Shown: positions 23,256 to 31,836, counted from the first letter of the stretch. The stretch is 40,786 nucleotides of DNA from Pseudomonadota bacterium (GCA_025356815.1 JANXQL010000127.1:1-40786); one strand, 5' to 3'. Translations and numbers: made by a program. Notes: generated by a model not told the origin, from the sequence alone.

Positions 23256-23828
23256 ATGCGCAGCGCCTACCTGACCAACCAGCTCTTGGTCGCGATGCCA
23301 ACGCTCGCGGACCCGAACTTCGCACAGACCGTGACGTTGATCTGCGAGCACACCGATAACGGTGCGCTCGGCATCGTCATCAACCGGCCGATGGCCATGG
23401 GCCTTGGCGAAGTCTTCCAGCAGTTGTCGATGCCGACCGACAACACCGAGCTGCGCGACCAGCCGGTGCTGCGCGGCGGACCCGTGCATCAGGACCGCGG
23501 CTTCGTGCTGCACGCGCCCGGCGCTGCCGGCACGGCCACTTGGGATGCGACGCTCGAGGTCTCGCCGACGCTGCACGTGACGACCTCGCGCGACATCCTT
23601 GGCTCGATGGCGAAGGGCAGCGGCCCGAGCCCCGCTGTGGTCGCGCTCGGCTACGCCGGCTGGGAAGCGGGCCAGCTGGAGCAGGAGATCCGCTCGAACG
23701 CTTGGCTCAACGTGCCGATGGACGAAGCGATCCTGTTCAGCACGCCCTACGAGCACCGCTGGCACGCGGCCGTGCGCCTGTTGGGAATCGATTTCGGCCG
23801 CCTCTCGAGCCAGGCCGGGCATGCCTGA
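23256..23828 (+). CDS. yqgE: YqgE/AlgH family protein (UPF0301)
   Basis: A 190-residue protein of the UPF0301/AlgH family; biochemical function not firmly known. Family blocks: LTNQLLVAMPTLADPNFAQT at the N-terminus, VTLICEHTDNGALGIVINRP, LRGGPVHQDRGFVLH, and VVALGYAGWEAGQLEQEIRS near the C-terminus. The ATG at 23256 places the TNQLL block at the usual distance from the start, though no strong ribosome site is seen. It overlaps yqgF by 8 nt, the common arrangement of the two genes, and probably forms part of the gshB-pyrB transcript. Confidence 0.96.
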   Translation: MRSAYLTNQLLVAMPTLADPNFAQTVTLICEHTDNGALGIVINRPMAMGLGEVFQQLSMPTDNTELRDQPVLRGGPVHQDRGFVLHAPGAAGTATWDATLEVSPTLHVTTSRDILGSMAKGSGPSPAVVALGYAGWEAGQLEQEIRSNAWLNVPMDEAILFSTPYEHRWHAAVRLLGIDFGRLSSQAGHA

Positions 23829-24309
23829 TCGCTCGACCGACTCGGCCACCCCCGGCCGGTCGGGCCCCATCGTCGCGCTGGGCTTCGATTTCGGCCTGCG
23901 CCGCATCGGCGTCGCCGCCGGCGACACGCTCACCCGTGGCGCGCGCCCGGTCGGCGTCGTCCCCTGTCACGGGGGGACACCCGACTGGAACGCGCTCGGC
24001 CGCTACGTGCGGGACTGGGAACCCCGAATCCTGGTGGTCGGCGTCCCCTATAATATGGACGATACGCCGGGCGCGCTGACGCCGGTTGCCCGCGGGTTCG
24101 CCGCTGAACTCGGCCAGCGCTTCGGGCTCGAGGTCATCACGGTGGACGAGCGACTCTCCTCGCGCGAGGCCGCGGACATCCTGCGCCGGCAGCGCGCCAG
24201 CGGCGAGCGCACGCGCCGCGTCAGGCACGGCGATGTCGACTCGACCGCGGCGTGCGTGCTCTTGGAACAATGGCTGCACGAAGGCAGCCCCGACAAGCGG
24301 AACGAGTGA
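23821..24309 (+). CDS. yqgF: YqgF/RuvX, putative pre-16S rRNA nuclease
   Basis: RNase H-fold nuclease, proposed to process the 5' end of 16S rRNA and once described as a Holliday junction resolvase. It has 162 residues, longer than E. coli YqgF (138) because of an N-terminal extension of about 18 Ser/Thr/Gly/Pro-rich residues. Catalytic features: first Asp in LGFDFGLRRIGVAAGD, middle acidic motif ITVDERLSSREA, last Asp in GDVDSTAACVLLEQWL. VVGVPYNMDDTPG is the usual VVGLP-xxMDG block. The ATG at 23821 overlaps the end of yqgE. pyrB follows after 5 nt; a pyrR gene found here in Pseudomonas is missing. Confidence 0.95.
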   Translation: MPDRSTDSATPGRSGPIVALGFDFGLRRIGVAAGDTLTRGARPVGVVPCHGGTPDWNALGRYVRDWEPRILVVGVPYNMDDTPGALTPVARGFAAELGQRFGLEVITVDERLSSREAADILRRQRASGERTRRVRHGDVDSTAACVLLEQWLHEGSPDKRNE

Positions 24310-24314
24310 CTCCC

Positions 24315-25289
24315 ATGCTGCCATTCAGCCAATTCGACCCGCACGGCCGGCTACGCCACCTGATCACGCTCGACGGGCTGACCAGCGACCAGGTTCGCGA
24401 ACTCATCGACCGGGCGCAGGGTTTCCTGCGCGCCCCGGGAACCGCACCGGCCCGCAGTCGCTCGCTCGAGGGCCTCACCGTCGCCAACCTGTTCAACGAG
24501 CCGAGTACTCGCACGCGCTCCTCGTTCGAGCTCGCGGCACGTCGGCTCGGCGCCGATGTTCTGAACATCGAGATCCAGCTGTCCTCGCGCGTCAAGGGCG
24601 AGACCGTGCTCGACACGATCTATACCCTGCAGTCGATGGCGGTGGACGTCTTCGTGATCCGCGATGCGGAGCCCGGCGTCGGCCAGTTCGTCGCCGAGCA
24701 CGTCGCCGAGCACATCAGCGTGTTGTCGGCGGGCGAGGCGCACCTGTCGCACCCGACCCAGGGCCTGCTCGATGCGCTGACGATTCTGCAGTACAAGGGC
24801 GGCTTCCGCGACCTCGTGATCGCGGTGGTAGGCGACGTGCGCCATTCGCGGGTCGCGCGCTCCGCCTACCAGGTGTTCTCGGCACTTGAGGTTGGCGAGC
24901 TGCGCATCGTCGCCCCCGCGGCGCTGATGCCGGATCCGGGCGAGATGCCCGGCGCCGTACGCTTCGATTCGCTCGAGGCGGGCATCGCCCATACCGACGT
25001 CGTGATGATGCTGCGCGTCCAGAAGGAGCGAATGGCGGAAGTCTCGATTCCCGACCCGCACGACTACCACGCGCGCTGGGGACTCACGCGCGCGCGGCTC
25101 AAGCACGCGCGGCCGGAGGTGATCGTGATGCACCCCGGTCCGATGAACCGCGAGATCGAGATCGCCTCCGACGTCGCCGATGGCCCGCACTCGGTCATCC
25201 GCCAGCAGGTGACCAACGGCGTCGCCGTGCGCATGGCGGTGCTCGAGACCGTCATCGAGAACCGCCGCCTCCGGCAGGGGGCCCGGTGA
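24315..25289 (+). CDS. pyrB: Aspartate carbamoyltransferase catalytic subunit
   Basis: Second step of pyrimidine synthesis: carbamoyl phosphate plus aspartate gives carbamoyl aspartate. At 324 residues with an N-terminal extension (FDPHGRLRHLITLDGLTSDQ), it resembles the Pseudomonas-type enzyme rather than E. coli PyrB (311). Active-site blocks: LFNEPSTRTRSSFELAARRL (carbamoyl phosphate), LSSRVKGETVLDT, HPTQGLLDALTI, VVGDVRHSRVARSAYQVFS, and VIVMHPGPMNREIEI. The Pseudomonas-type enzyme usually assembles with an inactive dihydroorotase (PyrC') encoded next to it; none is in the window. Instead the stop overlaps the GTG start of a PyrK-like gene (GTGA). No pyrI regulatory subunit is present. 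Confidence 0.97.
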   Translation: MLPFSQFDPHGRLRHLITLDGLTSDQVRELIDRAQGFLRAPGTAPARSRSLEGLTVANLFNEPSTRTRSSFELAARRLGADVLNIEIQLSSRVKGETVLDTIYTLQSMAVDVFVIRDAEPGVGQFVAEHVAEHISVLSAGEAHLSHPTQGLLDALTILQYKGGFRDLVIAVVGDVRHSRVARSAYQVFSALEVGELRIVAPAALMPDPGEMPGAVRFDSLEAGIAHTDVVMMLRVQKERMAEVSIPDPHDYHARWGLTRARLKHARPEVIVMHPGPMNREIEIASDVADGPHSVIRQQVTNGVAVRMAVLETVIENRRLRQGAR

Positions 25290-26185
25290 GCGTCGCTCAC
25301 CCGGTACACCGCGGTTCGATCCTGCTGGAGGACGCCGAGGTGGTCGGCCAGGCGGCATGGCCCGGTCGCCAGTACGTGCTGACGCTGCGTGCGCCGCGCG
25401 TCGCGGCACGCGCGACCGCCGGCAGCTTCGTGCACCTGACCTGCGACGAGCACCTGCCGATGCGCCGGCCGCTGTCGGTTCAGCGCGCCTGTGTGCGCAG
25501 CGGCACGCTCGAGATCCTTTACAAGGTCGTGGGCGACGGCCTCGATCGCCTCTCGCGCGCCGCACCCGGCGAGCGTCTCTCCTGCCTCGGGCCGATCGGG
25601 CACGGTTTCACGCCAGACCCTGCCCGCCCGCTCGCACTGCTGATCGGCGGCGGCGTCGGCATGCCGCCCATGGTGTTTCTGGCCGAGACGCTGCTCGCTC
25701 GCGCCGCCGAAGGATTCCGCTCGCTCGCGCTGTTCGGTTCGGAGATCCCGTTCCCGTTCCGGATGAAGCCCTCGACGCTGGTCGTACCCGGCATCCCCGA
25801 CGGCACGATCGCGGCCCACCCGCTGCTTGAGGACTGGGGCGTGGCGAGCCGCCTGGCGACCCAGGCAGGCTTCGCCGGCTGCTTCCCCGGCTACGTCACC
25901 GAGCTTGCCAGCGCCTGGCTGGGCGGCCTCGACGCCGCAACGCTCGCGCGGGTGTCGATGTACGCCTGCGGCCCTACGCCGATGCTCGCCGCCACCGCCC
26001 GTGTCGCACAGCGCTTCGAGGTGCCCTGCCAGGTGTCGCTGGAGGAGTTCATGGCCTGTGCCGTCGGCGGCTGCGCCGGCTGCGCGATCCAGGTCCACAC
26101 AGCCGACGGACCTGCGATGAAGCGGGTCTGCGTCGACGGCCCGGTGTTCGATGCGAGCGCCGTATTTCCGCCCGTCGCCCCCTGA
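25286..26185 (+). CDS. pyrK: Dihydroorotate dehydrogenase electron transfer subunit-like flavoprotein (PyrK type)
   Basis: A 299-residue oxidoreductase of the ferredoxin-NADP reductase fold. In class 1B dihydroorotate dehydrogenases, PyrK passes electrons from PyrD through FAD and an iron-sulfur cluster to NAD. Features: the FAD motif MRRPLSVQRA, VGDGLDRLSRAAPGE, the nucleotide-binding LLIGGGVGMPPMVFLAE, YACGPTPMLAATARV, and a C-terminal four-cysteine [2Fe-2S] motif in FMACAVGGCAGCAIQV ending in KRVC. The GTG start overlaps the pyrB stop, so a pyrimidine role is likely. No pyrD lies in the window, and most Gammaproteobacteria use quinone-linked class 2 enzymes that need no PyrK. Its partner is therefore an open question. 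Confidence 0.86.
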   Translation: MSVAHPVHRGSILLEDAEVVGQAAWPGRQYVLTLRAPRVAARATAGSFVHLTCDEHLPMRRPLSVQRACVRSGTLEILYKVVGDGLDRLSRAAPGERLSCLGPIGHGFTPDPARPLALLIGGGVGMPPMVFLAETLLARAAEGFRSLALFGSEIPFPFRMKPSTLVVPGIPDGTIAAHPLLEDWGVASRLATQAGFAGCFPGYVTELASAWLGGLDAATLARVSMYACGPTPMLAATARVAQRFEVPCQVSLEEFMACAVGGCAGCAIQVHTADGPAMKRVCVDGPVFDASAVFPPVAP

Positions 26186-26201
26186 CCGACCAAGGACCCC
26201 C

Positions 26202-26864
26202 ATGCACATCCAGATGACTCCTCTTGAAGCACGCGTCCTCGCCGCGCTGATCGAGAAGGAGATCACCACGCCCGACCAGTACCCGCTGTCTCTGAACGCA
26301 TTGACCAACGCCTGCAACCAGAAGACCAACCGAGACCCGGTGCTGAGCCTCGACGATCGCACCGTGCAGGAAGTGCTGGACGGCCTGTCCAAGCGCCACC
26401 TGGTCCTGGAGCGCAGCGGCTTCGGCAGCCGCGTCGTCAAGTACCGCCACCGGCTGTGCAACGGCGACCACAACCCATTGAAGTTCTCCTCGCAGGAACT
26501 GGCCGTGATGTGCGAGCTGATGCTGCGCGGCCCACAGACGCCTGGCGAGCTCAGGAGCCGCGCGCAGCGACTGGCGGCCTTCACGGATCTGGGCGACATC
26601 GAGACGACGCTGGAGCTGCTGTTGGCCCGCGAGGATGGCCCGTACGTCGTCAAGCTGCCACGTCAACCCGGCGCGCGCGAGTCGCGCTTCTGCCAGCTGT
26701 TCACCGGCGAGCCGGACCTTGAGGCGCTGACAGCCACGGCCGCACGCGCGGAACCCGCGGCGGCACATGAGCCGGGACTTGCCGACCGCGTGCAGGCACT
26801 GGAAGAAGCGCTGGCGGCCGTGCGGGCCGAGCTCGCGGCGCTGAAGGCTCCGCCGGCCCCGTAG
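26202..26864 (+). CDS. yceH: YceH/DUF480 family protein
   Basis: A 220-residue protein of the DUF480 (YceH) family, which has two winged-helix domains; function unknown. Conserved blocks: LTPLEARVLAALIEKE-like N-terminus (here MTPLEARVLAALIEKEITTP), YPLSLNALTNACNQKTNRDP, then VMCELMLRGPQTPGELRSRA and LPRQPGARESRFCQL. A C-terminal coiled coil (about 190-215) is rich in Ala, Glu and Leu. AAGGA lies 8 nt upstream of the ATG at 26202. It follows the PyrK-like gene after 16 nt and may be cotranscribed. It converges on the pil ATPase genes (9 nt apart). Confidence 0.95.
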   Translation: MHIQMTPLEARVLAALIEKEITTPDQYPLSLNALTNACNQKTNRDPVLSLDDRTVQEVLDGLSKRHLVLERSGFGSRVVKYRHRLCNGDHNPLKFSSQELAVMCELMLRGPQTPGELRSRAQRLAAFTDLGDIETTLELLLAREDGPYVVKLPRQPGARESRFCQLFTGEPDLEALTATAARAEPAAAHEPGLADRVQALEEALAAVRAELAALKAPPAP

Positions 26865-26873
26865 CGGCAGGGC

Positions 26874-28007
26874 TCAGCTGAAGTTGATGCGAGCCTCGAG
26901 GTTGGTGCGCGAGTCGGCGTTCGCGAGCGCCTCCTCCATCTCGATCTTGCCCGCCTTGACCAGCGCATAGAGCGCCGCGTCGAAGTTCTGCATGCCGCGC
27001 TCAGTCGTATTCCTGAGCGCTTCCTTTACGCCCAGCACGTCGCCCTTCTTGATCAGCTCCTGGATGTGCGGCGTGTTCAGCAGCACCTCGACCGCGGCGA
27101 CGCGGCGGTTGTCCTTGGAGCGCACCAGCCGCTGCGACATGATCGCGCGCAGGTATTGCGAAAGGTCGAGGAAGATCTGCGCGTGCTGGTCGCGCGTGAA
27201 CATGTTGATGACCCGGTCGAGCGTCTCCGCCGAGTTGTTGGCGTGCAGGGTCGCGATACACAGGTGGCCGGTTCCGGCAAGGGCGATCGCCGCCTCCATC
27301 GTCTCCCGGTCGCGGATCTCGCCGATCAGGATGACATCGGGCGCGGCACGCATGGCGCTGCGCAGGGCGCGGTGGAACGATTTCGTGTCGAGGCCGACCT
27401 CGCGCTGATTGACGATCGATTTCTTGTTCGCATGCAGGAATTCAATCGGGTCCTCGATCGTCAACACGTGGTCAGACGCGTTCTCGTTGCGGTAGTTGAT
27501 CATCGCCGCGAGCGTCGTCGATTTGCCGGCACCGGCCGCACCGACCATCAGGATCAGCCCGCGCTTGAGCATCGTCAGGTCTTTGAGCACCTCCGGCATG
27601 CCCAGTGCCTCGAGGCGCGGCATGTCCGCAGTGATGTAGCGCAGCACGATCGCGGGATAGCCGCGCTGGTGGAAGACGTTGACGCGAAAGCGTCCGAGGC
27701 CGGGCTCAGAGATCGCGAAGTCAATCTCCAGCTCCTCCTCGAAGTACTCGATCTGCTCAGCGTTCATCAACCCGTAGGCGGCCTGCTTGACCATCTCCGG
27801 CGACAGGATCTGCTTATTGACCGGGTGGATCTGGCCCTCGATCTTGATCTTGACCGGTGCATAGGAGGTGAAGAAGAGGTCCGACGCCTTCTTTTCCACC
27901 ATCAGCTTGAACAGCGGCTTGGTGTTGAGCCTTGGTGAGCCCGTCTCGACGGCCATCTCCGTCGCGGCGAGCTCGCCAGGCTCAGTAGTTTTGGCCTTCA
28001 GATTCAT
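26874..28007 (-). CDS. Third PilT/PilU-family pilus ATPase (PilU-like)
   Basis: Secretion-superfamily hexameric ATPase, 377 residues, most like PilU. N-terminal domain: LFKLMVEKKASDLFFTSYAP (about 32-51). Walker A GAAGAGKST (the usual GPTGSGKST has several substitutions but the GxxGxGK[ST] core is intact), Asp box VLTIEDPIEF, Walker B PDVILIGEIRDRETM, and His box TGHLCIATLHANNSAETLDR. It overlaps the preceding pilU by 26 nt. Long internal similarity to the two upstream ATPases shows a tandem family. PilU homologues assist PilT in high-force retraction but need PilT themselves. A distinct helper role for this copy is inferred. An N-terminal extension of about 30 residues precedes the conserved domain. 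Confidence 0.92.
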   Translation of the reverse strand: MNLKAKTTEPGELAATEMAVETGSPRLNTKPLFKLMVEKKASDLFFTSYAPVKIKIEGQIHPVNKQILSPEMVKQAAYGLMNAEQIEYFEEELEIDFAISEPGLGRFRVNVFHQRGYPAIVLRYITADMPRLEALGMPEVLKDLTMLKRGLILMVGAAGAGKSTTLAAMINYRNENASDHVLTIEDPIEFLHANKKSIVNQREVGLDTKSFHRALRSAMRAAPDVILIGEIRDRETMEAAIALAGTGHLCIATLHANNSAETLDRVINMFTRDQHAQIFLDLSQYLRAIMSQRLVRSKDNRRVAAVEVLLNTPHIQELIKKGDVLGVKEALRNTTERGMQNFDAALYALVKAGKIEMEEALANADSRTNLEARINFS

Positions 28008-29142
28008 CGACGATCCTCAGGCTGCTGGCCTGTTCGTGGCTCAGCTTGTCCTCGCGCTTGCTCTCAAGCTTGATCCGCAGCCGCAACTCGTTCTTCGAGT
28101 CGGCGTTGCGCAGCGCCTCCTCGTAGCTGATCTGGTTGCTCTCGTAAAGATCATACAGCGACTGGTCGAAGGTCTTCATGCCGATTCGGGTCGAACGGGC
28201 CATGACGTCCTTGATGGCGGACACATCGCCCTTGAAGATCAGGTCCGCGATCAGCGGCGAGTGAAGCATGATCTCCATCGCCGCGATGCGACCGCCGCCG
28301 GTCCCCTCACGCGGCACCAGCCGCTGCGAGATCAGGGCACGGATATTCAACGACAGGTCCATCAGCAGCTGCTCGCGCTTCTCCTCGGGGAAGAAGTTCA
28401 CGATGCGGTCCAGGGCCTGGTTGGCATTGTTGGCGTGCAGGGTGGCCAGCACCAGATGGCCCGTCTCAGCGAACTGGATGCCGTATTCCATGGTCTCGCG
28501 GTCGCGGATCTCGCCGATCAGGATCACGTCCGGCGCCTGGCGCAGGGTGTTCTTCAGCGCTGCCTGCCACGAATCGGTATCGACCCCGACCTCGCGGTGG
28601 GTGATGACGCAACCCTTGTGCTGGTGCACGTACTCGACCGGATCCTCGATCGTGACGATGTGTCCGTGGGTCTGCTCGTTACGATAGTCGAGCATGGCGG
28701 CGAGCGTGGTCGACTTACCCGAACCCGTGCCGCCGACAATGATGGCGAGCCCGCGCTTGGAAAGGGCGACGTCCTTGAGGATCAGCGGCAGGTCGAGGTC
28801 GACAAGCGTCGGGATCTTCGCGTTGATCGTGCGGATCACGCAGCCGGTGTGGCCCATCTGGATGAACGCGCTGGCGCGGAACCGGCCGATGCCCTGCGGG
28901 GCGATCGCGAACTGGCATTCCTTGGTGGCGTCGAAATCGCGTGACTGTTTGTCATTCATGATCGCGCGCGTCAGCGTCGAGCTCTGCTCGGGCGTCAGCG
29001 GCACGTTGGTCTGCGGACGAATCTCGCCGTCGATCTTGATCGCGGGCGGAAAGCCCGCCGTGATGAACAGGTCCGACCCCTTCCGCTCAACCATGCGGCG
29101 CAGGAGGTCCTGCATCAGCTTGATACCCTGATCGCGATCCAT
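27982..29142 (-). CDS. pilU: PilU, accessory pilus retraction ATPase
   Basis: A 386-residue PilT-dependent retraction ATPase. The sequence is close to P. aeruginosa PilU in layout: LLRRMVERKGSDLFITAGFP at the N-terminus, Walker A GGTGSGKSTT, IVTIEDPVEYVHQHKGCVIT, Walker B PDVILIGEIRDRETMEYG, and ETGHLVLATLHANNANQALD. The C-terminal extension past the ATPase domain (about 345-386, SYEEALRNADSKNELRLRIK) is typical of PilU and absent from PilT. It follows pilT after 35 nt and overlaps the third ATPase gene by 26 nt, so the three are one operon. Confidence 0.94.
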   Translation of the reverse strand: MDRDQGIKLMQDLLRRMVERKGSDLFITAGFPPAIKIDGEIRPQTNVPLTPEQSSTLTRAIMNDKQSRDFDATKECQFAIAPQGIGRFRASAFIQMGHTGCVIRTINAKIPTLVDLDLPLILKDVALSKRGLAIIVGGTGSGKSTTLAAMLDYRNEQTHGHIVTIEDPVEYVHQHKGCVITHREVGVDTDSWQAALKNTLRQAPDVILIGEIRDRETMEYGIQFAETGHLVLATLHANNANQALDRIVNFFPEEKREQLLMDLSLNIRALISQRLVPREGTGGGRIAAMEIMLHSPLIADLIFKGDVSAIKDVMARSTRIGMKTFDQSLYDLYESNQISYEEALRNADSKNELRLRIKLESKREDKLSHEQASSLRIVDESEGQNY

Positions 29143-29177
29143 ATTGTCGTCCCCGGGGCGAGCTCAGTGCCCGCGCC

Positions 29178-30218
29178 TCAGATCGAATCCTTGTTCTGCG
29201 CCTTGTAGCGCGCCTCTTCCTTCGCGACGATGCCCTTGGCAACCAGTTCCTGAAGGCACTGGTCGAGCGTCTGCATGCCGGAGGACTGGCCCGTCTGGAT
29301 GGACGAGTACATCTGCGCGATCTTGCCCTCGCGGATAAGGTTCCGGATGGCGGGCGTGCCGATCATGATCTCGTGGGCGGCGATGCGGCCACCACCGACG
29401 CGCTTGAGCAGCGTCTGGGAAATGACCGCTCGCAGGCTCTCGGACAGCATCGAGCGAACCATCTCCTTCTCGGCGGCCGGGAACACGTCGACGACGCGGT
29501 CGATCGTCTTGGCGGCGGAGCTGGTGTGCAGGGTGCCGAACACGAGGTGGCCGGTCTCGGCCGCCGTCAGCGCCAGGCGGATCGTTTCCAGGTCGCGCAT
29601 TTCGCCGACCAGGATGATGTCGGGATCCTCGCGCAGCGCCGAACGCAGCGCCTCGGTAAAGCCGAGCGTGTCGCGGTGGACTTCGCGCTGGTTGATCAGG
29701 CAGCGCTTGGACTCGTGCACGAACTCGATTGGATCCTCGATCGTGAGGATGTGGTCCGGCCGATTGTCGTTGCAGTGGTTGATCATCGCCGCAAGCGTGG
29801 TCGACTTGCCGGAGCCGGTCGGGCCGGTGACGAGCACCAGTCCGCGTGGCAGCATGCACAGGTCCTTGAACACCTTCGGCGTGTTCAGGTCCTCCAGCGA
29901 GAGCACCACCGACGGGATGTTGCGGAACACGGCGCCAGCGCCGCGGTTCTGGTTGAACGCATTGACGCGAAAGCGCGCGAGCTTCGGAATCTCGAACGAG
30001 AAGTCCGTTTCGAAGAACTCCTCGTAAGCCTTCCGCTGCTTGTCATTCATGATGTCGTACACCATGCTGTGCACTTCCTTGTGCGCCAGCGACGGCATGT
30101 TGATCCGCTTGACGTCACCGTCAACGCGAATCATCGGCGGCATCCCGGCGGACAGGTGCAGGTCCGACGCGTTGTTCTTGACCGCGAAGGCGAGCAGTTG
30201 GGCGATATCGACAGCCAT
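29178..30218 (-). CDS. pilT: PilT, type IV pilus retraction ATPase
   Basis: Main retraction motor at the inner membrane base of type IV pili; 346 residues, normal for PilT (about 344). Motifs: LLAFAVKNNASDLHLSAGMP, Walker A GPTGSGKSTTLAAM, HILTIEDPIEFVHESKRCLI, Walker B PDIILVGEMRDLETIRLAL, ETGHLVFGTLHTSSAAKTID, and the PilT-specific C-terminal AIRNLIREGKIAQMYS. GGGAGT lies just upstream of the ATG at 30218. It is first in a minus-strand operon with pilU and a third ATPase. It diverges from yggS, as in P. aeruginosa. Confidence 0.97.
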   Translation of the reverse strand: MAVDIAQLLAFAVKNNASDLHLSAGMPPMIRVDGDVKRINMPSLAHKEVHSMVYDIMNDKQRKAYEEFFETDFSFEIPKLARFRVNAFNQNRGAGAVFRNIPSVVLSLEDLNTPKVFKDLCMLPRGLVLVTGPTGSGKSTTLAAMINHCNDNRPDHILTIEDPIEFVHESKRCLINQREVHRDTLGFTEALRSALREDPDIILVGEMRDLETIRLALTAAETGHLVFGTLHTSSAAKTIDRVVDVFPAAEKEMVRSMLSESLRAVISQTLLKRVGGGRIAAHEIMIGTPAIRNLIREGKIAQMYSSIQTGQSSGMQTLDQCLQELVAKGIVAKEEARYKAQNKDSI

Positions 30219-30290
30219 ATGGACTCCCGGTGCCGAAGCCGCCGGTCTGTTACGTACGCCGCAGTATAGCCATGGGTACGCGCCTCTAAT
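30219..30290. promoter_or_regulatory. Divergent promoter region pilT / yggS
   Basis: This 72-nt gap contains a -10 candidate for pilT on the minus strand, TATACT (30268-30263), with no good -35. On the plus strand TATAGC (30265-30270) overlaps it and could serve yggS, whose ATG at 30291 has no visible ribosome site. A GTTACGTACG palindromic patch lies at 30249-30258. Assignments are tentative. Confidence 0.35.
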
Positions 30291-31004
30291 ATGTTAACCG
30301 TTCCGCAGTTTTTGGCCGGCAACCTCGCCCGCCTGCGACAACGCATCGAAGACGCGACACGTTCCGCCGGTCGTGCCCCCGGCAGCGTCACCCTGATTGG
30401 TGTCAGCAAGACCCAGCCGATCGAGCTGGTCGCGGCGGCCCGGGCCGCCGGCCTCAGCGACTTCGGTGAGAACTACCTGCAGGAGGCCCTTGCCAAGATC
30501 GCGGCGACGCCGCGCGAGGGCCTGCAATGGCACTTCATTGGCCAGCTCCAGTCCAATAAGACCCGGCAAGTGGCCGAGCATTTCGACTGGGTCCACACGG
30601 TGGACCGACTCAAGGTCGCCGAACGGCTCTCGGCCCAGCGGCCCTTCCACGGGCCGCCGCTGAACCTCTGTCTGCAGGTGAAGCTCGGCGACGAGGACGG
30701 CAAGGGTGGCATCGCACCCGCGGATCTGCCCGCGCTGGCCCGGGACGTCGCCCGGCTGCCTCGCCTGACGCTGCGCGGACTGATGTGCATCCCGCCGGAG
30801 AGCGCCGACGCTGCAGTGCAGCGAAGCTATTTCGGCACGTTGCGGCGGCTGGCCGAGTCCCTGCGCGCGGGCGGGCTGCCGGTCGATGTACTGTCGATGG
30901 GCATGAGCGCCGACCTCGAGAGCGCGATCCATGAAGGCGCCACGCATGTGCGTGTCGGCACCGCCCTGTTCGGACCCCGGGTGAGACATGACGCAACGCA
31001 ATGA
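30291..31004 (+). CDS. yggS: YggS family pyridoxal phosphate homeostasis protein
   Basis: PLP-binding protein of the PLPBP family, fold type III, involved in vitamin B6 and amino acid homeostasis; no enzyme activity is established. It has 237 residues, typical. The PLP lysine lies in LIGVSKTQPIELV. Other blocks: LSDFGENYLQEALAK, WHFIGQLQSNKTRQV, GLMCIPPESAD, LSMGMSADLESAIHEGATHV, and VGTALFGPR. The ATG at 30291 directly follows an AT-rich TAAT and has no Shine-Dalgarno. It overlaps proC by 17 nt; the yggS-proC-yggT-yggU order is conserved widely. Confidence 0.96.
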   Translation: MLTVPQFLAGNLARLRQRIEDATRSAGRAPGSVTLIGVSKTQPIELVAAARAAGLSDFGENYLQEALAKIAATPREGLQWHFIGQLQSNKTRQVAEHFDWVHTVDRLKVAERLSAQRPFHGPPLNLCLQVKLGDEDGKGGIAPADLPALARDVARLPRLTLRGLMCIPPESADAAVQRSYFGTLRRLAESLRAGGLPVDVLSMGMSADLESAIHEGATHVRVGTALFGPRVRHDATQ

Positions 31005-31836
31005 TCCCTGGCCCCGCATCGCCGTCATCGGCGGCGGACAGATGGCCCGTTCGCTGGTCGGTGGCTGGGTCGCGCGCGGCGCGCCGACGACGGCGATCGC
31101 GGTGGCCGACCCCGCGCCTGAACAGCGCGTCTGGCTCGCCGAGCGCTTTGCCGGGCTTGCGGTGCACGCCGACAACGCCGACGCCGCTCGCGACGCGGCT
31201 GTCTGGCTGCTGGCGGTGAAGCCGCAGCAGCTGGCGGCGGTGGTCACCGCCCTCGCGCCGCTGGCCGCGGCGACACGCCCGCTGGTGATCTCGATCGTCG
31301 CCGGCATCCGCGCCGCGGACATCGATCGCTGGCTCGACGGACAGGCGCGCGTCGTGCGGGCGATGCCCAACCGTCCGGCACTGATCGGCGCCGGTGCCAG
31401 CGCCCTGTATGCCGCCGACACCGTCGGCGGACCGGCCCGCGCTCTGGCTGGGCGTCTGATCGAAGCGGTCGGCAGCGCCGTCTGGGTCGCGACGGAGGGC
31501 GACATGGATGCGGTCACTGCGGTGTCCGGTAGCGGACCTGCGTACTTCTTCCTGCTGATCGAGCTGCTCGAGGCCGCCGCCATCGCCGAGGGGCTCGATC
31601 CAGCGGTCGCGCGGCGGCTCGCCATCGATACGGCCGCGGGCGCTGCCGAGATGGCGCGCCAGAGCAGCGACGATCCAGCCACGCTGCGTGCGCAGGTCAC
31701 CTCCAAGGGCGGCACGACTGCCGCGGCGCTGGCGGTGTTCGAGGCCGCCGGGCTGCGTGCTATCGTCGCTCGCGCGGTAGCGGCCGCGGCTCTTCGCTCG
31801 CGCGAACTCGCGGCGGAGTTTGGACGCGGCCCCTGA
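30988..31836 (+). CDS. proC: Pyrroline-5-carboxylate reductase
   Basis: Last step of proline synthesis, reducing 1-pyrroline-5-carboxylate with NAD(P)H. At 282 residues it is near the usual 270-275. Rossmann motif IAVIGGGQMARSLVGGW (11-27), VKPQQLAAVV, VRAMPNRPALIGAGASALYA, the substrate region VTAVSGSGPAYFFLLIELLE, and AQVTSKGGTTAAALAVFEAA. The family usually has VTSPGGTT; here Pro is replaced by Lys, as seen in some Gammaproteobacteria. The start overlaps the yggS end, and yggT follows after 21 nt. Confidence 0.96.
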   Translation: MTQRNDPWPRIAVIGGGQMARSLVGGWVARGAPTTAIAVADPAPEQRVWLAERFAGLAVHADNADAARDAAVWLLAVKPQQLAAVVTALAPLAAATRPLVISIVAGIRAADIDRWLDGQARVVRAMPNRPALIGAGASALYAADTVGGPARALAGRLIEAVGSAVWVATEGDMDAVTAVSGSGPAYFFLLIELLEAAAIAEGLDPAVARRLAIDTAAGAAEMARQSSDDPATLRAQVTSKGGTTAAALAVFEAAGLRAIVARAVAAAALRSRELAAEFGRGP

